A DNA stretch of 64,000 nt from Anagrus nilaparvatae (lineage: Eukaryota; Arthropoda; Insecta; Hymenoptera; Mymaridae). Below, piece by piece: positions 1 to 13,011 of the stretch. The notes under the pieces were generated by a model, which made no database searches, was not told the origin of the DNA, and worked only from the letters and a program-made list of their open reading frames with translations. A program made the position numbers and the translations under genes. Position 1 is the stretch's first letter. Each line of letters starts with the position of its first letter. The DNA is taken from NCBI GenBank assembly GCA_022575985.1, contig JAKSXM010000007.1:51180501-51244500 (forward strand), read 5' to 3'.

Positions 1-786
1 AGACATTCTTTTTCTAAGAATTATTAAAAAATGCAAGTCAGATTTAGAAAATAAAAAATATCTTTAAGTGCTATTTTAAGCAGAAAAGCCTCATGTAAAA
101 TTTTTCTTATTTATGTAGTGCCTATTTCATTACTATTAAGCCAGTGAATAAGTATTAGATAATATATAGCAAAAAAGCCAAAATTTATTATTAGAATTTT
201 TAGCCAATCAATTATATAATATATGCGAATTCTTAAATAAAAAAATATGTCTATAAAGCTTATAATTAATAGTACAATAGCTGAACCAATAAAAAAAAAG
301 AAAATGTGATTTTTGGAAAAACCGAAAATGAGAGTATACACCGTTAGTACTAAAATTTAAGATTCTAAAAAATTCTCAAATTATGAATTAAAACCTGCAA
401 ATTTTTTTAGTTAATTTTGATAGTTTTGATCACAATACTAAATGCGACCGATGGACTATTGTGCCTGCAAAATCTAGTGCAAAGTACGAATGGGAAAGGA
501 TTAAACAGTTTTATTTAATTTTATACAAATAAAACTCATGTATTTTATAGTGCAAAAACTAAAACATAAAGTAAACAAACTAGAAATATTTTATTTTTAT
601 TAGTATTTAGGCCTACTTTTATGCAAAATATGTTAAAAAGGCTTAAAATAAATGATTATTTTATTCAAATACTTTATAATTAATGAAAAATAAAAAAATA
701 AAAATTATTTGCGGAAATAATTATTTGCATAAATTATATGTTAAATAAAAAGTTATAAAATCCATGACGTGAGTTACCGTGGTAGG
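1..786. other. No recognisable gene; AT-rich sequence
   Basis: I see no supportable gene or structured repeat here. A hydrophobic minus-strand frame of 76 codons (111-341) exists, but its composition (Phe, Ile, Tyr and Leu from T-rich codons) is what random AT-rich DNA gives. It has no ATG start and no recognisable motif. Confidence 0.5.
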
Positions 787-1065
787 CTATAACCAATAAG
801 GGGCCTTATTCGGTGATGTGTTTGTGTTAGGAGAGGGTGTCGTAAGCTGCTTGCAAACGACAGGAGTTGAGGTAGTTGATGTTGTTGCTGTTGTTGATAT
901 TATACTTGTTGAAGTTGTAGAAGTTGTTGTAATATTAGATGATATTGTTGTGTTTGGATTATTAAGATTCAGCTCGATGGTCATCACCTCTAATAATGTA
1001 GTCTTGGGAAGTGACGAAGAATTTTGTTTCTTGATAGCAGTCAATATGTCTCGTAGCTGGCTCAC
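787..1065 (-). CDS. Possible terminal exon of unknown gene (Thr/Ser-rich)
   Basis: A 92-codon minus-strand frame is preceded directly by a good acceptor (ATCAG at 1070-1066) and ends at a TAG. It would begin VSQLRDILTAIKKQ and then turn into a low-complexity Thr/Ser run (about residues 40-67) encoded by degenerate ACA/ACT triplets. Its phase (0) matches the phase in which the last visible ARFGEF3 exon ends (2766), so it could be an alternative or truncating 3' exon of that gene. However, it does not resemble the conserved ARFGEF3 sequence expected next, and the Thr run could be a simple repeat that is open by chance. It is listed because the splice site and the non-repetitive first 35 residues look gene-like. 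Confidence is low. Confidence 0.22.
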   Translation of the reverse strand: MSQLRDILTAIKKQNSSSLPKTTLLEVMTIELNLNNPNTTISSNITTTSTTSTSIISTTATTSTTSTPVVCKQLTTPSPNTNTSPNKAPYWL

Positions 1066-1865
1066 CTGATATTAATTTTACGAGTGGGATAGGCTGTAGC
1101 CTTGTTTATATAGGTTTGCTTATCATGCTTTTATTAATCATAGGCTCTGTTTACACGAGAATGAATTTCAGGGCTAAATTTATTTACGAGACAGCTTTGG
1201 TGTAAGCACTTTAGGACTAAGATGTAAGAAATCTTCTAATAACCGATCAAGGTTGTATGTTTCATTCTTGATGAAATTCTTCAAAAAATATTGTTTCCAA
1301 AAAATAAATTGTTGAACAAATAATAAATAAGTATTATAAACTTTTTTACTTACAATTAGCCCGAAAGTATTTACATAGGCGACTATAAATATTTAACCCT
1401 AAGATCTCTGCTTAATTTTAATCCGAATTTATGCGTTTAGCCCAATTCAATTCCTCTGTAAACGTAGCCATATTTTATTTGTACCATTTTTATTAAAAAC
1501 TACTCATCAACAAATGATATTCGCATTTAGAAAATTAATTATAGGCTTCCTTTTTTTTCAAATAATTAATTAATTAAGTATTCACAAATTTTAAATGTAA
1601 GTAAGGATTTAATTATTATAAATATTTATAAATGCATGCAGATCAAAATTTTTGACAGAATTAAGAATTGGACTATGTTTACACGATGAAATTCCCAAAT
1701 ATTGCTAATGTTAATTACCGATTTTCAATATTACTTTAATATTTTAGAATAAAAGTCTTATATAACTCTTATATACCCCTTCGTAAGAATTTCATATTCA
1801 TATCATCCCCTAAGTAGGTTTATATCTGTATAAGAAAACGGCCTTCTATAACCCTGTGTAAAATA

Positions 1866-2319
1866 TTTACCAATAATATGGCCATAATTTATGGTGTATG
1901 CAATACCTCATTTATTTCCATAAACGTACTAGTATTTGAAATTATGATTTTTACTCGTAATCTCGAATCTAAGAATTAATTTTTTGAAAATTTGTTTCCC
2001 AAAATTTTCGACACAAAAAAATACAAAAAACAAGTTTTTTTTTTGGACGCGGTATTTAATTTTTTTCTATGGGAGTACTAGTTTTAGAAACCTCGTTTGT
2101 AGTAATATCGTAGGTTTGATACTTAATTTTTTCAAAATTTGTTTCTAAAAATATGGCATATGTGGTATATTGAAGTATTAAGCTCATTGTTTGAAGAACC
2201 TTAGTGCCAGCTAGTTGGCAGCGTATTTCTTTAAACGATGATTTAACTTCAACTAGATGGCCATAATTGATGACTAGTTTATGTCTCATGACCATAAATT
2301 ATAGCCATAGTATGGTAAA
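1866..2319. mobile_element. Small inverted-repeat element (MITE-like), 454 bp
   Basis: The ends are imperfect inverted repeats. The left end reads TTTACCAATAATATGGCCAT. The reverse complement of the right end reads TTTACCATACTATGGCTATA, and both continue into AATTTATGGT. Similarity extends roughly 50 bp into each arm. Internally, two stretches of about 90 bp sharing TTTTTT(G/C)AAAATTTGTTTC lie in direct orientation. There is no coding capacity. The superfamily and target duplication are not resolved. Confidence 0.5.
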
Positions 2320-2765
2320 ATTTTTTTACAGGAAATTCAAATATGAATAACAGAAATTTCATAATTAATTTCAACAGTGTTTCAAAACATTTAAAAAAGT
2401 TTCAGAATTAATTGTAAAATTCAAAAACGAAAAAGGATCAAATTTTTCCAGTTCAATGAAACGACATGCTGTTTTGTTTGTCTAGAATTAATTGTATTGA
2501 TACATTGCAGAATTTCCCAAGAATTTTCAATTATATCACAGTAAATTACCTTAATTTTATAATAATGAATAACATTCTTCATCAGAACAATAATAAAGGG
2601 AATATAATATATCTTATTACTATCAAAACTATCTTATAATTAAATCTAGCGTTACTTTACTTAAAATAATAAATTAATTTACACCTAATAAAACACTATA
2701 TTTTAATATTAAAAAATCCTTATTTAAAATATAAGAAAAATGTTAAAAAAATAAATATAACAAAC

Positions 2766-5700
2766 CTGAGCAGCTAATTGACGTAATCGTTCAGTTTCTT
2801 CAGGTGTGGCATCCTTACGTGCAGCAACCTTGACCTGTGCAACGTCCCCATAGAAGGATTCAGAACGAGGTGAGTAGGCCATTGTCAATTGATGAAGTTC
2901 CTGAAGTGAATTTGAACATGCACGATGACATGCTATTCCACAAACTTCCCATTGATCACTTGTTAAATATGGACCATTACTTGTCAGTACGTGCCTGAAA
3001 ACCAAAAAAAAATTTTTATCTAATAATTGCCTTACCAAATGTTATTTAGATTTTTGTTTAATTTAGTATGACGAGCTTAACATAATATCAAAGTACGAGA
3101 AAATAATTCTAATATCAAATATCGATGTAATTTCACCTATAACTAGTTTTCTTTCATAAATATATATTGATCCATTCAATTGATTTTATTTATATATCAT
3201 AAACAAGAAAAATTAAAACCACTGATATCATAAAATTTATATCTTATAGAAAAGCTACTTGAAATATATTAAATATTTATTTGATATATATGCACATTCT
3301 TACAACTCTTTATTTATTAGATGTAAAAATTATGCATATAATATTTGTACATTGATACTTCTTTCATATTTTTTTATAAAAAAAAATATAGAATTACTTA
3401 TATGGGTGGACTTTAAATCAGTACCTTTCATATATAGGTATAAGTGTATATGGATACATTTTTTATATATTAGCCCAGAAGTAATTTTCGTAAACATTCC
3501 AATTGGAACATACACGAAAAACGTTTTATTTTGGGCTATTAGATGGGCTATCTATTGGGTACTCATGGAAATCCCAGCCAATTGAATTTTAAACCCGTAT
3601 AAAAAAATCCTATATAGGTGATATGCTCAGTTTTGTGCACAAGTCTTTAAAGATTCTTGAAGCCAAAATAAAAAAACTTAATTTTTGAAAAAAAAGAGGC
3701 CATATGAACCTATATGGGATTTTTAAATTTTCAGCTATCTGTATACATTTTGAGCATAAAATTTTACGATTCATTGCACAAAATGATATACAAATCCGTG
3801 TTTTTTCACTTGGCCTGGTTCTCTCTTACGATAACTCGTTCTATGAATGCTTAATTTTAAAGCATTCAAGCTTTTGAAAAATCTCTGCAAGATTTTTGAG
3901 TATGTTACTGATTCAAACATCGGTTTCTCTTTGAAAACCTAATTTTAAGTCTGAAGAATACTGAAAAGAACTTATTACTGAGAGTATTTTGTAAAATTTA
4001 TTGATAGAATTTACCAATTAAGTCTTCCCTTGATAAAATGGATAAAAAATAGTTTGAATTTTGGTACCCAGAAATTTTCATAACAAAAAAAATTTTTTTT
4101 ACCAGTTTAATGTATAAATAAATAAATAACATTCATATCATTGTTAACTAATAACGTACATATTCATATAAACGTTGACTATATACGGGTGTCGAATATC
4201 AGTGGCTAAATATGATGTGCGTATGCCTCGCCCGACAGCCTGTCAAGCTTCATTATATCATTTTACACATTATATGTAGCATGGCCTCTTCAATATATTA
4301 TATTTATTACATTTATTTATTTTGATTTTTTTTAACGTTAAATAATAACAGTTAACTGTAAAAATTTTTTACTTTTTAATTAATTTTATATTATTTACTT
4401 AATTTAACAGTGAAATCATAGAATTTAGCAATTAGTTAATCATATTTTAAGGAACCTCTGAGTGTTTCTTTTTTTTTTTTTTTTTGTTATTTAAGCTTCG
4501 AGCCTTCTTTGAGGCTATGCAGCTACGTTAACTTAACATTATTTTGTACAATTCCTATAGTAAATCTTGGTTTCATAATAAAAATCTCAGTCGAGAATTA
4601 ATTACCACTATTAATAGACACTGAGTGTTTTATGCGCAGCAAATTTTGAAATTCAGATTTCTAACCATATATTTTTGTATAATAATTTTTTAATGAAAGA
4701 ATCAATGCTTTTCAGTATTTAGCACAAGAATATAAAAAAAAAATTAAAAATGTTTATTTGTTTAAACAAATACGACCTGTTAAATTTTTGAAATTTTCGG
4801 GTCATAAAAGCCTGAGTTCCCAGATCTGGGCTACTTGAATCAAAATTCTGCTTGGCTCATATTGAAGATCATTCAATTCTAGGGGAGGTATGGTGGAAAA
4901 TTTTTTGCTAAACCTGTTCATTAATGAATTTGTTTATAAATTTCAGTGTTTACTTTTAACTTTACTTTTAAACTTTTTTTAAATAAACAATTAGCTGTTA
5001 CTCATTACTGAAAAGTTTTAAAGAAAAATTTTCCACGATACCTTCCCCCCTTGCTAGGTCTAGTTATAGAACTAGCAATTTATTGCCTCGCTAACTCCGC
5101 GTCTCATGCCGAGTTTGATTCTGAACGGGCCCTAGAATTGAATGATCTTCAATATGAGCCAAGCATCATTTTGATCCAAGTTGCCCAGATCTGGAAACTC
5201 AGGCTTTTATGACCCAAAAATTTAACATGTTTTTGTTTAAACAAATAAAAAATTTCAATTTTTTTTTTATATTCTTGTACCAAATACTGGAAAGCATTGG
5301 ATATTTAATTTAAAAATTGTTACAAATTGTTAAAAAATCTTAATTTCAAAATATGCTGCGGAAAACACCCAGTGGCGGAGAAAGAGCACCCTTAATACGT
5401 TTCACTGTGCTGGATCTATGATAAACTTTTAATTGCTCAAATTGAATAAAACTTGAACATTGTATTATTTTTCAATTTTACCTTTTTTAAAATGTAAAAA
5501 GTAAAAAATATTTGTTTATGCATGATCGCTTTCCCACTTAGAAACAAGTTTCTAAAGAACGCTTCCGCAGGGATCGAGAACTTAAGTTTTTAACTTCTTA
5601 TGAATTCTTTAAATTTCTAATTTTTCTTACATAAACGTAAATAAATTTTTCTTGCATTCCATTATAACACCGATATGTTTAACTAAATCATTTGACTGTA

Positions 5701-8700
5701 CTTTTATTGTATGCAAAATATATATGCTCAATTCACTGATTTTCTAAAGTATTTTCTTATAAAAAAAATTTTTATCTCTCGAAATTTAATTAATTCATTT
5801 TTAAATATTTATTAAATACAAAATATATAAAATACAATGTTTTACTATTATTTTTAAACAAATTAATAATTAAAAAAATTTTATCAAACCTTATGCAGGC
5901 ACATCCAAGTCTTGCAATGCTTTCGGTTGGTTGAGCGATGCATTCAGCCATCACTAAAAACAACTGTTTTAACATGAACGTTGTAGGTGGTATATAACTT
6001 TCATGTCTTTTAACGTCTGGTCCTTGAAATTTACATAATTAAAAATTATTAGATCAACATAAATTTATCGTTTATAAAAAAAGTTTTAAATTATATTTTA
6101 TATATTATACCTTGTAATCTTTCGATAAATTCTACAACTAAATCTGTACTCAAGCCGCAACATTGTTTAAAATTTGGTGCAAAATTGTCCCAACCTCTAT
6201 AAATTTTTGATGTTTTTCTAAGCCAATTTTGTACCATTGGTAATAACAAATGATTAACACAATAAAGTCCAAATAATGGTCCAGGTGTATTTAAAGTGTT
6301 TCGTAAAAGGTGAAATAAAGTTTCTAAAGCATACGGTTGATACTTTTTAGGGCAAACCATTGTTGCACTTGCTAGACCTTCGATAAGTAAATACCACACT
6401 TTGAGGACGCCGCTGGGCCGATCCATACTTTGAAGTGTTATTGAAGAGTTGTCATATGAATTAACTAAAAGTTCATAAGACACGTCTGGAACAATATCAT
6501 GTAAATATTCTGATTTTCTATCAAAACGTGCAACTTCTTGATTTGGAATAATTGGGTCCACAATTGGTGGTAATGACGATACCCGTATGCGTTGAGCCGA
6601 ATGAAAGATTGGGCAAGATGGCATTCTGTACATTGAAGATAAAATAGCACTGCAACTAAGAAGATATTTCAAACTTTCTAAGCATAGTCTAGTTCTTCGA
6701 TTTTCTTCTTCGCTGGATTGTTCTAATGGATTTACGTCTTGATTTACCGTATTTGCGGTTTCTGGTTCTCCGAACCCACGTACGTGTTTTAATAAGCATA
6801 AAATGCAATCCAAAGCTGCATTGGCAAATACTAAAGGATTGTCAGTGCTAAGGAACACTCGAAAAACTTCTAATACTGGTGCCGATTCAACACTATCCGT
6901 GTGGCCCGTGGATGCTACTTTTAATGCTCCAAATAATGGCCTCCATCCTGATCTGATCTCAGTTCTATTTGTTTCGACAAATTCACAAATGCAGTTAACA
7001 ATCTGTAAAAAGGAAATGAATCATTAATGAAAAGTGAATTTTTAATATTTTAACTTTTATTAATTTACGAGTTCTTACCTGGTCTTGAACGTCGTTATCA
7101 ACCAATTCTAAACATAGTAAATTTTCAAATGGTTTGAATAGAGCTTCATTAAAATGGAAATGTGGTAGTTCTAATTGGTCATTTAATAAAGCCGCCATTG
7201 AATCATGAATTGATTGTACAGCTTTTTTCGAAACATCACGATCTTTATGACAAGCAGCTTCCATAAAATGGGGACCCAGAATACTCCAAACCCTCATAAT
7301 ATGAATTAAAGGTCTGCCACTTTTAACGCATTTTAATATTACTTCACCCAATCTTGTTAATAATAAAACATTCGTTTCTTCCTCTCTTGGTTTTTTTCGT
7401 CTCCACCAAATTTTACGTTTTTCCTTATTGCAGTCTATATTTCTGAACAATTGTTCTTTGCTGGCTTTACATAAGGCAGTTAAAAAGGAACAAAGTGATT
7501 TCAAATTTAATTTTAATGCTGCGTCTTCAAAAATACGATCAACCAATTGTGAAAGTACGCAAACTATTTTCGCAGCATAATTTGCAGGCAAAATACCATT
7601 GAATTGGATATCAGCTTTTGACTGTTGAATGATTTCGGGAATAGTATCTGCTGAAGGGCTATTGTAAGGACTTGAAAGGAAACTGTAAACGTCAACGCTA
7701 AAATTTTGAATATTAACATTAACATTTTTTTTAAAATTCAAATCGTTAAGCCAATTTTTAAAAATTACCAAGTTTCTTCGTCTTCGTCATCAAGACTAAA
7801 AGCTAGTTTAAGACGCTCTTGATTTAATTTACATTCATTTATATCTTGCTGATTTAATGCTTCTACTTCTTTCTTTTTGTCTTTTTTTGGTATTTTGGGA
7901 AGAGGTAAATTTTGATTTTTACCAAAGAAATCGTGTTCTAATTTACTTACGTAAAGGCAGCACCTATTCATTATTTACATTTAAACGTTGTATTCCAGAT
8001 ATATTTATTAATTTAATTTATTAAAATGAAAATAAAATTTATTACGTAAAAACATGAGGCCAGCAATCACTTCCATGACTTCCAAGTTCAAGGCCTTTTC
8101 CAAGTAATACATCCATACTTAATGCATGCGATGTATGTAAATTAGTTGCTTTATTTTGAAGTTTTAATCGAAGCACATCTTTCGTTCGTCTAAGCTTAGA
8201 AATTGATTGCTCTGAACAAGCAGCATTTGCAAGCAATGAAAAAATTGCACCACATCGGGATTGTAATCCTAAAAAAATTTTTCATAATAATTTGTGAATT
8301 CAAAAACAAATAAATTTTTTATCATTAGAAATTAAATTTTATTAAATCGCATAAGTCGAATTATTTTACTGCCGAGTGAATGAAAAAAAGCACTATCTAA
8401 ATTTTGTAAATAAGGCTTTTTTCAATATAATTATATTCTACAAATACCGGATGGTGCTTTGAATCAGCCGTAAGGCAGTTTTATTACACGTAGGGAAAGA
8501 TCCTTTAATTTCCCGAAAATTATAGATCACCTAATTTTTTAAAGATGAAAAATAAGATATAGTGATGATATAACTAATACCATTACTTTATAAATGTAAA
8601 TGAGATGTTTAAAGGCAAATGAACTATTATAGGTTTTTAAAGAATCATACAATACTCAACAATAACCGAGAGGCAAAAATTTGAATGAGCTTGAGTGCTT

Positions 8701-11700
8701 CTTTACAACGGAAAAATTGAAAAATAGAGTAAAGGGCTGTATTGGATAATCTCTACAGAAATTTAAATGCGATGTTGAAATGCTTATCACATAACAAAAG
8801 GTTGATTAAGAAATATGTATCCATTATTTATAAAAAGTGAACGCTTTGGAAAGCTCTTAAAAAGATAGGAACTTCCGGCTTTTCCGGATAAAAAATAAAG
8901 ATTTTTTATTTTTGATTCATAAAAAAGGGAGAATCTGAGAATAACAATAGAGTACTTGATTATATAGACTTCAAAAAAGATAACAGTTTTTTAAACTTTC
9001 AAGAGAAATTTCCCGAAGAAACTGGAAATCAAGTCAGAATTTTCCAAAGTTTTTATCTGTTGCAAGAAAAGAGGGTCCCAAAAATTCTTCTTCAAATTTG
9101 TCCAGATCCCAGAAATTCTTTTACTTTTATGCTATTTTTGTACCAAGGTATTGAAAATTTTCAAAGTCAACAGAGGCAATAAATATTAATTTATTAAAAC
9201 CTTTAAGATATAATGTAAGGATATAAATAATTTTTTAATCAATACCAGATGTTACACCTATATTTTAAAATTTTACTATCGGCACCGGAAAGTTTATAAA
9301 TTTATTATCCGGATAAAAGTAAATATTACAGTATAAAATTAATCTTATATTCTTTTGTTTTCATTTTTTTATGATAACTGCAGTATAGATCGTTATTATT
9401 TTCTTACACTATACTTTTATATAAAAATAGCTTATGTATTTATAAACGTACCTAAAATATTACTTAATATTGCAGCTTTATGTAATCCCTCAAGTGATAA
9501 TACAATTGTATCCTTGGCATCCTTACTTCCTTCATCTTTTGCCAATATACTTTTTCCATTTTCTTCTTTAGCTGGATTTAATCCAACACTAAGTACAGCA
9601 ATCATACTGTCCCAACAACATGTTAATACTCTTCTTGAAAGTTTTGCTCCAGCTTCCTCTTCAGGACTTGGTTCATTACGAGATAATTGAGCTTTTTCCA
9701 AACGTAAATAATCTGATAATAATTGTCCACCTCTTTGACATCCTGTTATCCCATCTATATCTACTAATACATTAACAAGTGCATTATTTTCTTTTGATGC
9801 TGGATCGTAACCACATTTTTCTAAAAGATTGCATGTTAAAATTTGTTGGTAAAGCTCTGATAACCATGTTGCTGATAGATATACAAGAACACCGGATCCA
9901 TGTACTTCTTCGACAAATTGATCCTGTTTAAATTATTTTTTATTCTTTTAATAATGCAGTAAATTTTAAAGAAATTATTTTTAAATAAAAATTTTTGTTA
10001 TTAACCTCATTTATTGGCACCGGTTTGCTTTCATTGTCGTAATACCCAGTACGTAAAAGTTTTAAATTTAATAAAAGAGCTGCATAAGTTGCTAAATAAA
10101 TTCCATCAGCGTTCATTATTGTAATTAAAGCATCTGGAGTTGGTTCATTTTCATCTAATTTACAATGTTGTGCTGAAAACACCCCTAAAATCAAAAGATT
10201 ACAAATAACTGAGAAACTTGTTTTTCACAAATTTAAAACATTTTCTACGATTGTAAGTTAGCCACGGAGTCTAAAAAACTTAATTCCAGCGTCTCATCAC
10301 ATAGATTCCAAATTTTTTAACAATAGCAACAAAAAAAACTTTAAAATTTTAAGAATCAAATTAAAAGATATTTAAATATTTTAAATTTTATTATAAACAA
10401 TTTTTCCTCAGAGTATATTTTTACAAAATAAAATTACAAATCTTACCCTGACAATAATTTGATGCAAAACTTTGAATAGCTTCATCAACTTCAATATTAG
10501 TTCTAAGTCCAAGTACTTTAGGTAAAACAGTAGTTTTTAAAGTTTTAAAGAAAAATCTTGCATTATGTCTTTCTACATCCACATTACATTCGTCAACAAA
10601 TTGACGACCAACATGTAGGCACTTTGGTAATCTTTCAAGTCTTAGTCTCTGACGTTCATTAGCTAATATATAATCTGGATCTTCGATACTATTATTATCA
10701 TCATTATGATCAATTGATATATTTTGTTCATCGGATTCATTTGTTGGTCCTTCTGTATCAGTTGATTCACCATCTTCAGAGCGACCGTGACCAGATGAAT
10801 CAGAATCATTAACTTGACTTTTTTTCATCAGTTCTAATTGTTCTCTAAAATTAAGAATTATAATAATTATTTTGTATAAATCTTTCGTCCAATTTTTCAT
10901 AAAAATAAAAATTATAATTAAAATTTACCTATAAGTTTTTGGAAGACGTGCCATACATTGATACGTTAATGGACCCTTATAATCACAAGACTCAAGATCT
11001 TCAAAAAGTGAATTAATCGCATAAGTATAATTGTGATTAATGGCTTTACCCTCACATAATTCTTGTAGGGCAGAAAGCATTGAAACAACACAAGATACAC
11101 TAGTATGTAATACTGATAAACCACAATTTGTTGATTCTTCAATAGAGTCCATTGATCTAAAAATAAAAAATTTAATTTAATAAAATTACTGAACTAATTC
11201 TAAGAAAAAAAATATTTTTATAATTACAATCTCATAAGTGCCATATCACTTTGCATTTGACCAGATTTCTCTTCGTCGGCTATGAGTGGTCCAGCGAAAT
11301 CAACAATTCTACTAGGACTACGTAATAATTCTCTTAAGGCTTTTAAAGGTTCTAATCTTTCCTGAGGTGGAGGATATAATAACATTCTATGAAATACTGA
11401 TTCTAAAACAGGACGAAGTGGTCCGACGCAACCAACTAATCTAACTAATTCTGTTCCAATACTGTAACAAATAATTAATTAATCATTTTTAATTAACAAT
11501 GAGTATAATTTTTTAAAATATACCTGTAAACTGTTTTAGCTTGATGACTATCAAACCCTAATGAAGTTGTAAGGTAACCAGATCCACGACCAATTTCGGC
11601 ATCCTTACCTTCACGCGATGTAAATGATTTATCAACTCTAGGTGTACCTAAAAATGCTATTAGTGCTGGGCAAAATTTTTGCCATAGGAACGTTGTAAAA

Positions 11701-13011
11701 TGAGTATTTGTATGAATTTTTTGGGGTAATGATGACATTAAAGTATGCAAACATTCGAGAAGAAATATTACTGTACAACCATTTCGTGCGCTAAAAAATA
11801 AAAATTATAGATAATAAGTATAATAAATATTTTTGTTTGTTTGTCATAAAAATAATATTAAGCCTAGTTTTTTTAAAAAAAAAAATAAAAATTACTATTG
11901 ATTTTAAATAAACCTACTTTTGTGCTTCATCTAATTTACAACAGATGTATTGTAAAATAGGAAGAGCTTCGTTAAAACATGAAACTCCATGTTCACGTAT
12001 GTTTTTATTCCATTTTGCATTTTCATCCATTTCTTGACATTCTTCATCTAAAAATTTATTAATATTCAATTATTATTACATTTCATAGGTGATGAAATTT
12101 GGGGGAATCCCCTATGGAAACAATGGAACATGAAATGAAAATTTTAAAAAATTTATTCAATTACCTAAAAATAAACAAAATGAACGTAAAGTTTGACTTG
12201 TAGCAGCTTGTGCAGCGGTTCTAACAGCTTGATTTCCATTTTCAAAAGCTTCACAACAAGTTGTCATTATTGCTATTATTAATCGCCCATTCATTGTCCA
12301 ATATGGGCAACATGCAACTTGTAATAAAACCTTGATAAAAAATTATCATTTAATAATTAAATTAAAAAAGAAAAACTCTAATTTTTAAAAATAATTACTT
12401 TGAGCAAATCTGTTTGAGTATCATCAGATTGAGATAGTAAAGAACCCATTGCATGCAGCATTTGTGCCGGGAGCCATAAGGAATCATCTTCCGGTTCGTA
12501 AGCTGATTGGAACCTATCATCCCTTAACATTTTCTAAAAATTTTATTTTTAATAAGTCAATATGTTTTAAAAATTTCTAATCAATATTCATTTTAAAAAC
12601 ATTTTTTTATTGATCAAACATAAAACATGCTTAAAATCAAAACATATTGTAAAAAGCGTTAGTGAAAATTTAGTTCTAATTTAAAAGGAAAATACTTACG
12701 TGTAAACCAGTGATTCCATATGAAACAAATTTACTTTTTTTCGTTTCCAACGAGAGCTGAATGACCCGAAGACACTTTGCTCGTAGCTCATGGGGTGGAT
12801 CACGTAATAATCCCTGTTGTTTTTCCAAGAATTCTTAAAGAAAATTTTTAAATATTAACTATGAATCTTAAAAATTTGTCTATTTTAAAAATAGATAAGA
12901 AATATTTTTCAAAAAAATTATTTTACCATATGCTTCTTGTGCTGCTTGTCGTAAATTTTGTAATTTAGCATTTTGTGCATCTTTTTGTACTTGCAGAAAG
13001 AGGTCCTCCAT
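2766..13011 (-). CDS. ARFGEF3: ARFGEF3 / BIG3 orthologue, HEAT-rich Sec7-like protein (17 exons, C-terminus off window)
   Basis: Large scaffold of the BIG/Sec7 ARF-exchange family. In mammals BIG3 acts on secretory granules and prohibitin traffic, and its Sec7 region is considered degenerate. Coding exons, 5' to 3' on minus: 13011-12927, 12833-12700, 12533-12399, 12330-12165, 12047-11918, 11790-11524, 11461-11228, 11156-10929, 10844-10447, 10184-10006, 9923-9452, 8268-8046, 7963-7769, 7703-7079 (acceptor 7682 is also in frame), 7002-6111, 6022-5890, 2994-2766. They total 1575 residues with continuous phase. The start ATG ([16 protein letters not shown]) matches the family N-terminus. Diagnostic blocks include [29 protein letters not shown] (Sec7-like), [29 protein letters not shown], and [20 protein letters not shown]. 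An acidic Ser/Asp/Glu linker lies in the 10844-10447 exon. The mammalian protein is about 2180 residues, so roughly 600 C-terminal residues should lie left of position 1. Introns are short except 2995-5889. Confidence 0.9.
2995..5889 (-). other. Large intron of ARFGEF3
   Basis: This 2.9-kb intron is by far the longest in the gene's visible part. It holds a 756-bp foldback element at 4619-5374 and otherwise AT-rich filler. The donor is ATAAG/GTTTG at 5890/5889 and the acceptor is TTTTCAG at 2995. Overlapping open frames around 3259-3585 on both strands look like chance frames and have no ARFGEF3 similarity. Confidence 0.7.
4619..5374. mobile_element. Foldback element with CACTG termini in ARFGEF3 intron
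   Basis: Two long arms are inverted copies of one another. Matching landmarks on the left are TATGCGCAGCAAATTTTG, GTTTAAACAAAT, AAAGCCTGAGTTCCCAGATC and GGCTCATATTGAAGATCATT. The same landmarks appear reverse-complemented on the right, at about 5130-5370. Arms are about 250-300 bp with a spacer around 4900-5110. The ends read CACTGAGTGTTTT and, reverse-complemented, CACTGGGTGTTTT. No open frame is present, so it is non-autonomous. CACTG ends are compatible with hAT-type elements, but I could not identify an 8-bp target duplication. Confidence 0.7.
8269..9451 (-). other. 1.2-kb intron of ARFGEF3, nothing recognised
   Basis: The intron lies between the exon ending ...LSNILG (9452) and the exon starting ...[10 protein letters not shown] (8268). 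It is AT-rich, and I see no clear inverted repeat or open frame of interest. Confidence 0.5.

Noticed and set aside
111..341. Hydrophobic 76-codon frame on the minus strand
   Set aside because: No ATG start; composition is that of random AT-rich DNA (Phe/Ile/Tyr/Leu); no conserved motif.
818..1069. Val-rich plus-strand frame
   Set aside because: It is the complement of the Thr-codon run on the minus strand; valine comes from GTT/GTA triplets of the repeat.
2056..2295. 79-codon minus-strand frame
   Set aside because: Lies inside the 1866-2319 inverted-repeat element and has no resemblance to ARFGEF3.
3259..3585. 108-codon plus-strand frame and its minus-strand counterpart
   Set aside because: Both strands are open over the same intronic stretch; Tyr/Ile-rich chance frames without splice or start context.
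5370..5384. CAGTGGCGGAG as the start of a separate hAT element pointing right
   Set aside because: The CAGTG is already explained as the right end of the 4619-5374 foldback; no G-run or further element sequence follows.
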